DNA from: Tenrec ecaudatus
Taxonomy: Eukaryota; Chordata; Mammalia; Afrosoricida; Tenrecidae
Direction: 5' to 3'
NCBI RefSeq assembly: GCF_050624435.1
Contig: NC_134541.1
Span: 11,958,995-12,022,994 of the forward strand
Length of the DNA stretch: 64,000 nt
Made by a program: the position numbers and the translations under genes. The notes beneath the pieces are model-generated. The model saw only the letters and a list, made by a program, of their open reading frames with translations, was not told the origin of the DNA and did not search any database. This document shows positions 58,898 to 64,000 of this stretch, piece after piece. Each line of letters opens with the position of its first letter. Position 1 is the first letter of the stretch.

Positions 58898-59192
58898 GAA
58901 GGAGCCCTGGTGGCTCGTTGGCTAAGAGCTTGAACCTACTTGATGGGAGGAAGGTGTATCCATCTGTTTCCATAAAGGTTTTTGGTTTGTTTATTTATTT
59001 TAAGAAAAAAACAAGAGGGGAGGAAGGAGGGAGGGAAGGAAGGAAGGCGAGATAGAGAGAGAGAAAGGAAGAAAGAAAAAGAACCTACTGCCTGAGTCGT
59101 TTCTGAAGCCTTGGTCATCCTAGCAGACGGTTTGCTCAGTCCTATAAGGTCAGCTATGGGTCACAACTGACCCGACTGCCATGGACCTGGGG
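58898..59192 (+). mobile_element. AfroSINE split by a purine-rich tract
   Basis: Head ggagccctggtggctcgttg at 58901 and tail tataaggtcagctatgggtc at 59142 belong to one forward SINE. Between them (about 58960-59095) is a T-rich stretch and a (GGAA)n/(GAAA)n purine run, gained after insertion. It ends 150 bp before the KCNG1 exon 2 acceptor. Confidence 0.7.
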
Positions 59193-59343
59193 TTTGCTCC
59201 TGTTGGTTTGAAAGGACGGCCCCAGTCTTGAGGAGGCAACCCGCTGGATCTGTGTGCACTGCTGAGCGCAGTGTCCTGCTGTCAGACTGTGGAGCCTGCA
59301 CTGTCAGCCAGATTCATGGGGCTCACTCCTGTCTCCCCCACAG

Positions 59344-59369
59344 GTCTGAGAGGGATGTGAAGACCCAAA
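59344..59369 (+). promoter_or_regulatory. KCNG1: KCNG1 exon 2 5'UTR segment with start-stop uORF
   Basis: A pyrimidine-rich tract (ctcctgtctcccccacag) ends at the acceptor AG 59342-59343, so exon 2 should start at 59344. Only 26 bases of 5'UTR precede the KCNG1 ATG. They contain ATG (59355-59357) directly followed by TGA (59358-59360), a minimal one-codon upstream ORF with G at -3. Such elements can stall or reinitiate ribosomes; an effect here is inference. Confidence 0.75.
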
Positions 59370-60131
59370 ATGACCCTCCTGCCGGGCGAGAACTCGGACT
59401 ACGACTACAGTGCGCTGAGCTGCACCTCAGAACCCTCCTTGAACCCCGCCTTCTTCCAGCAGAGTCAGCCCCTCAAGGGCGCCTTCTACCGCAGGGCCCA
59501 GCGGCTCCGGCCGCAGGATGAGCCCCGCGCGAGCGGCCAGCCCCGCCGGATCATCATCAACGTGGGCGGCATCAAGTACTCGCTGCCCTGGACCACGCTG
59601 GACGACTTCCCGCTGACGCGCCTGGGCCAGCTCAAGGCCTGCACCAACTTCGACGACATCCTCAACCTGTGCGATGACTACGACGTGACCTGCAACGAGT
59701 TCTTCTTCGACCGCAACCCGGGCGCCTTCGGCACCATCCTGACCTTCCTGCGCGCCGGCAAGCTGCGGCTGCTGCGCGAGGTGTGCGCCCTGTCCTTCCA
59801 GGAGGAGCTGCTCTACTGGGGCGTCCCCGAGGACCACCTGGACGGCTGCTGCCGGCGCCGCTACCTGCAGAAGATCGAGGAGTTCGCCGAGATGGTGGGC
59901 CGGGACGACGAGGACGAGCCGCTGGACAGCGAGGACTGCGGCAGTGAGGGCCCGGCCGAGGGCGAGGGCCGGCTGGGCCACTGCATGCGGAGACTGCGCG
60001 ACATGGTGGAGCGGCCGCACTCGGGGCTGCCGGGCAAGGTGTTCGCCTGCCTCTCGGTGCTCTTCGTCACCGTCACCGCCGTCAACCTGTCTGTCAGCAC
60101 CTTGCCCAGCCTGAGGGAGGAGGAGGAGCAG
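59370..60131 (+). CDS. KCNG1: KCNG1 first coding exon (Kv6.1, residues 1-254)
   Basis: Potassium voltage-gated channel modifier subfamily G member 1 is a silent subunit. It does not conduct alone but joins Kv2 subunits at the plasma membrane and shifts their gating (family knowledge). The exon opens MTLLPGENSDYDYSALSCTS, which I recognise as the Kv6.1 N-terminus. Residues 61-165 form the T1/BTB domain (IIINVGGIKYSLPW, FFFDRNPGAFGTILTFLRAGKL). C139-x20-C160-C161 keeps three of the cysteines of the Kv2-Kv4 zinc site, but the usual His six residues earlier is Arg133. An acidic linker follows at 178-200, and S1 lies at about 223-243 (KVFACLSVLFVTVTAV). The coding part ends after codon 254 at CAG|GTAAGC; the frame reads only ten codons further into the intron before TAG. 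The exon is very GC-rich, unlike its flanks. A is at -3 of the ATG. Human Kv6.1 is about 513 residues, so this is roughly half the protein. No frameshift or stop is seen. Confidence 0.96.
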
Positions 60132-60624
60132 GTAAGCGCCCACAGCCCGTGCAGCAGTTAGGGACAAGGACCCTGAGGACCGGGCAGCCAGCGTGCGCAC
60201 ATAGGCCCTGCTCCACATACGGGCCTGCGGGCATGTGGGCCGTCTGGGTCCCCCTGAAAACGCAACTTCCAGAGGACAATGGCCACGTCCATCTTCCTCG
60301 CTGCTGTGTCCCCAGGGTCCAGACCATGTCTGGCACAGCAGAGGGGCAGGATAGGCCGTCCTCCTGAGTCGGAGCAGTAACTACACCAACTGCCCCCAGT
60401 GCTGAGTCAGTGAATACTCCGAATACTGATACTAGCCCGCTTCACCCCCGTTGGCTCAGCAATCGCTACTCTGAGCATGCGCGTGTCCGCAGAACGCCCC
60501 CACCCCACCCACCACCCAAAGTGCCAGGAATGCTTTCAGGACTTATGCGCAGGTTCAGTAGGGTGGAACCCGCACATGCGCGAATCTGACAGTAACGAGC
60601 CAATGGGTGAATCTATTAAAAACA

Positions 60625-60830
60625 AAAATAAAATCTCACTGCCAGCAAGTCGATCACGACCCAGTCGACCTTGGCGGAAAGGGTAGAACTGCACCCCCGC
60701 CCCCCACCTCCTTGAGTTTCATTGGCTATGTTAACTATTTATGTCAGTAGAAAGCCTCATCGTTCTCCCTCAGGGTGGCTGGTGGTTTCGAACTGGTGAC
60801 AAAGTTAGCAGCTGATCACACTCCCATGAC
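60625..60830 (-). mobile_element. AfroSINE in KCNG1 intron 2
   Basis: aatctcactgccagcaagtc, agggtagaactgcacccccg (with an expanded C tract), gtttcgaactggtgacaaag. Confidence 0.75.
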
Positions 60831-61080
60831 AGATGCAGTCACGGAGGCCCAGCAGCTTGCGCAAATCCGCGTGGCTTCCGCAGAGCTACCTGGGGCCCCA
60901 GGGCCTCCTGAGGAAGGATGCGGTCAGCATACAGGGAGTTTCCTAAATATGCAAACTCCCAGCTTCTCTGAACAATGATGAGGCCAGACCCAGCCACTCT
61001 CAGTGGGACTCTAGCCCACGTGTAAGCAGTGCCCAGGTCAGCAGCCTGACTTTGAGTTGGTGGCCCCTTCCTCACACCTC

Positions 61081-61260
61081 GGAGTGCTGGTGGCACAGTG
61101 GTTAAGTGCTCAGCATTGTAAACCCAGCCACCCTTTGGGAGAGAGAGATGGCAGTCTGCTTCTGTCTTAATCACGCTGCCTCGGAAATGCTATCGGGCAG
61201 TTCTACTCTGTCCTCTAGGGTCCGTGAGTCCAAATGGACTCACTGGTAATGAGTCTGCAG
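61081..61260 (+). mobile_element. AfroSINE in KCNG1 intron 2
   Basis: ggagtgctggtggcacagtg, gttaagtgctcagcattgta, gggcagttctactctgtcct, actcactggtaatgagtct. A box B deletion is visible. Confidence 0.7.
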
Positions 61261-61519
61261 CCCTTACACATGGGGGCTTCTGGGATCACGTTTTAAGAAA
61301 GACTGGAGGTTCTGGCAACCACAGGCATGAGTGAAATGAGCACAGACATAAATAACATGCCAGCCAGCATTCCCCGGGTTGCATTCCTGTGTGCACTGTG
61401 CTGTTGGCATTTCATGAATTCTAATTTAACTCAAGAAACACCGTGTTTCCACGTAGTCCATTATGAAGTAGCTATCGCTGTTTTATTTCTAACCCATAGA
61501 GGGTTTCGGTTATTTTCTT

Positions 61520-61665
61520 ATGCATTGAAATATATATATATATAAACCCTTTTATTAGGACAGCAATTCAACAGTTCAGTCTTATCAAGAAGTGTTGTAC
61601 AATTGCTACCACAATGCACCAAGTTTTTAAAAGGTATTACAATAAATAAAAACTGCACTCAACCA
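61520..61665 (-). mobile_element. L1-type 3' end fragment
   Basis: After an (AT)n run, cttttattaggacagcaatt, agttcagtcttatcaagaag and tgtacaattgctaccacaat resemble reversed mammalian L1 3'UTR sequence. Weak evidence. Confidence 0.4.
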
Positions 61666-61689
61666 GTAAAATTAATGGTTGGTGAGAAG

Positions 61690-61935
61690 ACTGAGTCTTG
61701 GTTTAAGAGGGCGGGCTGGAGCCAGACTGCCTGAATCCCAATCCCATGTCCAATCTCCACCCTGGTTCTGTAACTGAGGGCAACTCACCTAACCTCTCTG
61801 TGCTTCCATTTCCTCACTGGCCCCAGGGGGCAGTGAGCGATGCATTCAGTGAGTGAATGCCCGTCGGTGGCTTTGGCAGTGCCTGGCATATAGCCAGTGT
61901 GCCGCCCCTGCTCCCCACAGCGCTTTTGACTCCTG
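61690..61935 (+). repeat. MIR in KCNG1 intron 2
   Basis: gctggagccagactgcctga, ctgagggcaactcacctaac, ctctctgtgcttccatttcc, cagtgcctggcatatagcca: nearly the whole MIR. Confidence 0.7.
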
Positions 61936-63417
61936 ACTGGAAAGATCCATACTTGGAATTCATCTCTTCTCCGCTCTAGTATCTCTGATCCTGGTTTTAT
62001 CCGCAAAGTTCTAATAAAACGTCTGTTTTATTTAACTTCGGATACTTGCCTTTTTTGTTGTTTTTTGTGAGACTCCCTGGAATTTTTCCGAAGCCCATGA
62101 AAATGATGTTCTTTCGCTTCCTTGCGAGGACCAGTGGGGTTCACGGTTCCAGTCCCTCCTTCTGCATGTACTTGAGTATCTAGTGTGTTCAAGTACCACA
62201 AGGGAAGCAAGGTGACCAGGAGTTGGAGGGGGGTGGAGGGGGGCTAGTGACAGTCACCAGAAACCTAAGGTGCAAGATGAGAGGGGTCTTGAGAGTCTCC
62301 CCAACAGTGCCCAGGACACTCAGAAGAGAGATCCAGGAAGGTTTCTCAGAGCACTAGCACTTAGTGACGTTAAAAAGTGCCACCACAGATTAACGCATAC
62401 CTCCAGCTTCCAACCTCTTTCTGGGGAGAGAGATATGGCTCCAGGGGCCTTAGAACCCGGCCATCCCCCCGAACCTATACACTGCCCCAGACTAAAGCCT
62501 CTCACCCTTTCCCTCTGGGCAAAGGCCCCCTTGAACAGAAGGTTCAAAGCCACCATGAACTGTCCAGAATCCCAGGACTGTCCAGGATACTCAGACCAGA
62601 GAAACAAGTTGTCCCTGACTGAATCCACCACCATCTTTAATGAGGACATTCCTATAAGGGCCGGACTCCCAGTTTCTCCTTGAAGTCCAATGAGACAGCC
62701 TCCAGCCTTCTTTCTTGGGGGCAGTTGCCAGGCCGTGCTGGGCAGGACAGGCACAGACTCTCAGGGATGCCAACCCACTCAGCCCACCCCCAGTTTTCTT
62801 TGCTTTTCAGTTTGCAGGCCTGTCTGAACCCCAGTTCAACCCTCCCCCTTTCCTTCCCCTAGGCGCCAGGCCTGTTTTGGGTGCAGGGTGAGAGCAATGA
62901 ACAGCTGGAGCCAACCACCCCACCTCGGAGGGGATGGGGCTCTAGTGCTCTGGGTGGGGCAGGCAGACAGTAAACCCAGCAGAGTTTGTTCAAAGGTGGC
63001 GAGTACTAAAAAAGGAGACTTGGGTAAGGAGAGGACCGAGAGGGGCATCTTCAACTAGAGGCTCACGACGCCTCAACAAGGGGTTGAACAAAGGCCTCGG
63101 GGAGAGAGGGGAATGATGTCAAGCTTTAGGGTGGAGCAGTCCAGCTGAGGGGCTGGGGTGCCCTGGAGTCTAGGGGAGCAGGGACGAAGCCCAGGAGGTC
63201 AGAGCAAGGGGGAGTGTAAGGAGGAAATCAGAAAGAGAGCGGCAGGGCTGGTGGGAGCCATGGATGGTGCTGGGCAGAGGATAGACAGACTCAGAGTTGG
63301 GCTCATACAGGACCCCTCTGGTTGCCATAGAGAGTGGGTGGTGCAGGGTGAGAGCTGAAGCTGAAGCTGGCCTAAGCAACTGCAAAGAGGGAATTGCCAA
63401 AAACCAAGAAGGGGACC

Positions 63418-63690
63418 CTCTGGGTGGTGCACGTGGCCAACACTCAGCAGCTAACAGGAAAGCTGTAGGTTTGAATCCACTCGGAGGCACATTAAAAGAC
63501 CTGGTGAACTGCTTCCTTCCCCCCAGCCAACAACCACTGCCATCGAGTCAATTCCAACAGTCAACAGACCCTAAAGGGCAAAGTAGAACTGCCTCCCCCT
63601 CAGGAGTTCCAGAACCAGAACCTCTATGGAAGCAGACCGACCCGAGTTTCTCCCGCAGAGCAGCTAAGTGCTTCAGCCACTGAACCCCCC
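63418..63690. mobile_element. Inverted AfroSINE pair near the KCNG1 acceptor
   Basis: 63418-63515 is a forward type B head (ctgggtggtgcacgtggcca, gtaggtttgaatccactcgg). 63527-63690 is a reverse copy (cactgccatcgagtcaattc, gtgcttcagccactgaaccc). They face each other with about 12 bp between, roughly 310 bp before the acceptor at 63997. They are different subtypes, so any hairpin would be short. Confidence 0.65.
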
Positions 63691-63997
63691 ATGACCCCTT
63701 CAGAAAGATCCCTGACACTGAAAACCCTAGAAAGCACAGGGGGGACACACAAGGGCCATCAGGGGCCAGAATGGATTCACTCAACCAAAACTCGTGCTCT
63801 GAGATGGGAGGGCCAGAGGTGGGCGGGTTTGAGGTGTGGCCAGGCCCCTGGGGGACCCCGGCAGGAGTTGGAGAGAAGCCAGTGGTTGACAGTGTGGAAG
63901 TGGCACTCTGCCCCCAGGCCTGGGCGTGGTCACCCAGGGAGTGAAAGGGTCAGACGCCAGGAGGGGGACACCGCGGTGACCTCTCCCTCTCCCCCAG

Positions 63998-64000
63998 GGC
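63998..64000 (+). CDS. KCNG1: KCNG1 second coding exon, first codon only
   Basis: The last three bases are GGC directly after a strong polypyrimidine tract and CAG. Exon 2 ends on a complete codon (Gln254), and in Kv6.1 the next residue after the EEEEQ stretch is Gly, so GGC is the expected first codon of the exon carrying S2-S6 and the pore. Everything beyond is cut off by the window edge. Confidence 0.85.

Larger units (their letters stand above)
48670..59343 (+). other. KCNG1: KCNG1 intron 1 (probable extent)
   Basis: About 10.7 kb between the candidate exon 1 donor and the exon 2 acceptor. The first 3.2 kb contains no AfroSINE. Elsewhere there are SINEs (51920, 55938, 57020, 58155-58722, 58898), a MIR, an L2 and several microsatellites. 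No internal coding exon was recognised; the stretches 52890-55590, 56110-57015 and 57330-58150 hold nothing I can name. Confidence 0.55.
60132..63997 (+). other. KCNG1: KCNG1 intron 2
   Basis: The intron runs from GTAAGC (60132) to an acceptor with the tract ctctccctctcccccag ending at 63997. It is phase 0. It carries AfroSINEs at 60625, 61081, 63418 and 63527, a short L1-type 3' end near 61520 and a MIR near 61690. Between 61940 and 63415 I see no repeat or gene, only ordinary unique sequence. An A-tract-rich, T-rich stretch near 62040-62070 is unremarkable. Confidence 0.85.

Noticed and set aside
59427-60218. 263-codon ORF on the minus strand opposite the KCNG1 exon
   Set aside because: Mirror of a GC-rich coding exon; its Ala/Leu/Val-rich composition is that of an antisense frame, and the + strand is an unmistakable Kv6.1 exon.
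63418-63690. Long hairpin next to the KCNG1 acceptor formed by inverted SINEs
   Set aside because: The forward piece is a type B head and the reverse piece is mainly a type A body; shared complementary sequence looks too short for a strong hairpin.

Overview
This is nuclear DNA from a placental mammal, almost certainly an afrotherian and most likely a tenrec (Echinops telfairi or a close relative). About fifty tRNA-derived AfroSINE copies and fragments lie on both strands. RTE-clade LINE pieces match the elephant/afrotherian RTE family. A SPIN-like hAT element with an 8-bp target duplication is present, a family known from tenrec. A long non-coding retroelement tail of the kind I associate with tenrec L1 elements recurs six times. 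The species call rests on remembered repeat families, not on a database search.

One protein-coding gene is supported: KCNG1 (the silent Kv subunit Kv6.1) on the + strand. A CpG island at about 48.2-48.85 kb probably holds the promoter and non-coding first exon. A large first intron of about 10.7 kb follows. The first coding exon (59344-60131, ATG at 59370) encodes residues 1-254: the N-terminus, the T1 tetramerisation domain and the S1 helix. Intron 2 is 3,866 bp. The window stops 3 bases into the next coding exon (63998-64000, GGC = Gly), so S2-S6 and the pore lie just outside.

The 48 kb upstream looks intergenic, as expected for the 5' side of KCNG1, and is dominated by transposons. At 1-9.6 kb there are MIRs, AfroSINEs, an RTE fragment and a copy of a TGTTAGTC-ended repeat. 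At 9.9-14.55 kb lies a nearly full-length minus-strand RTE element, interrupted by an L1 tail joined to a dead RNASEH1 retrocopy and by an older L1 piece. At 19-27 kb are two more TGTTAGTC repeats (one holding a solo LTR), the SPIN-like element, RTE 3' ends and a mariner-derived MITE. At 28.2-31.2 kb a tRNA-Gly-like SINE head adjoins a plus-strand RTE that holds two nested L1-tail insertions. At 34.6-36.9 kb is a long L1-type 3' region. At 38.3-38.95 kb is a decayed mariner transposase. At 39-48 kb unique sequence alternates with SINE clusters.

No bacterial, CRISPR or operon-type system is present, and no RNA gene outside SINE heads was recognised. The most unusual items are the RNASEH1/L1 chimeric insertion with a shared target duplication, the repeated use of RTE bodies as L1 insertion targets, the nested solo LTR, and a start-stop upstream ORF ten bases before the KCNG1 start codon.
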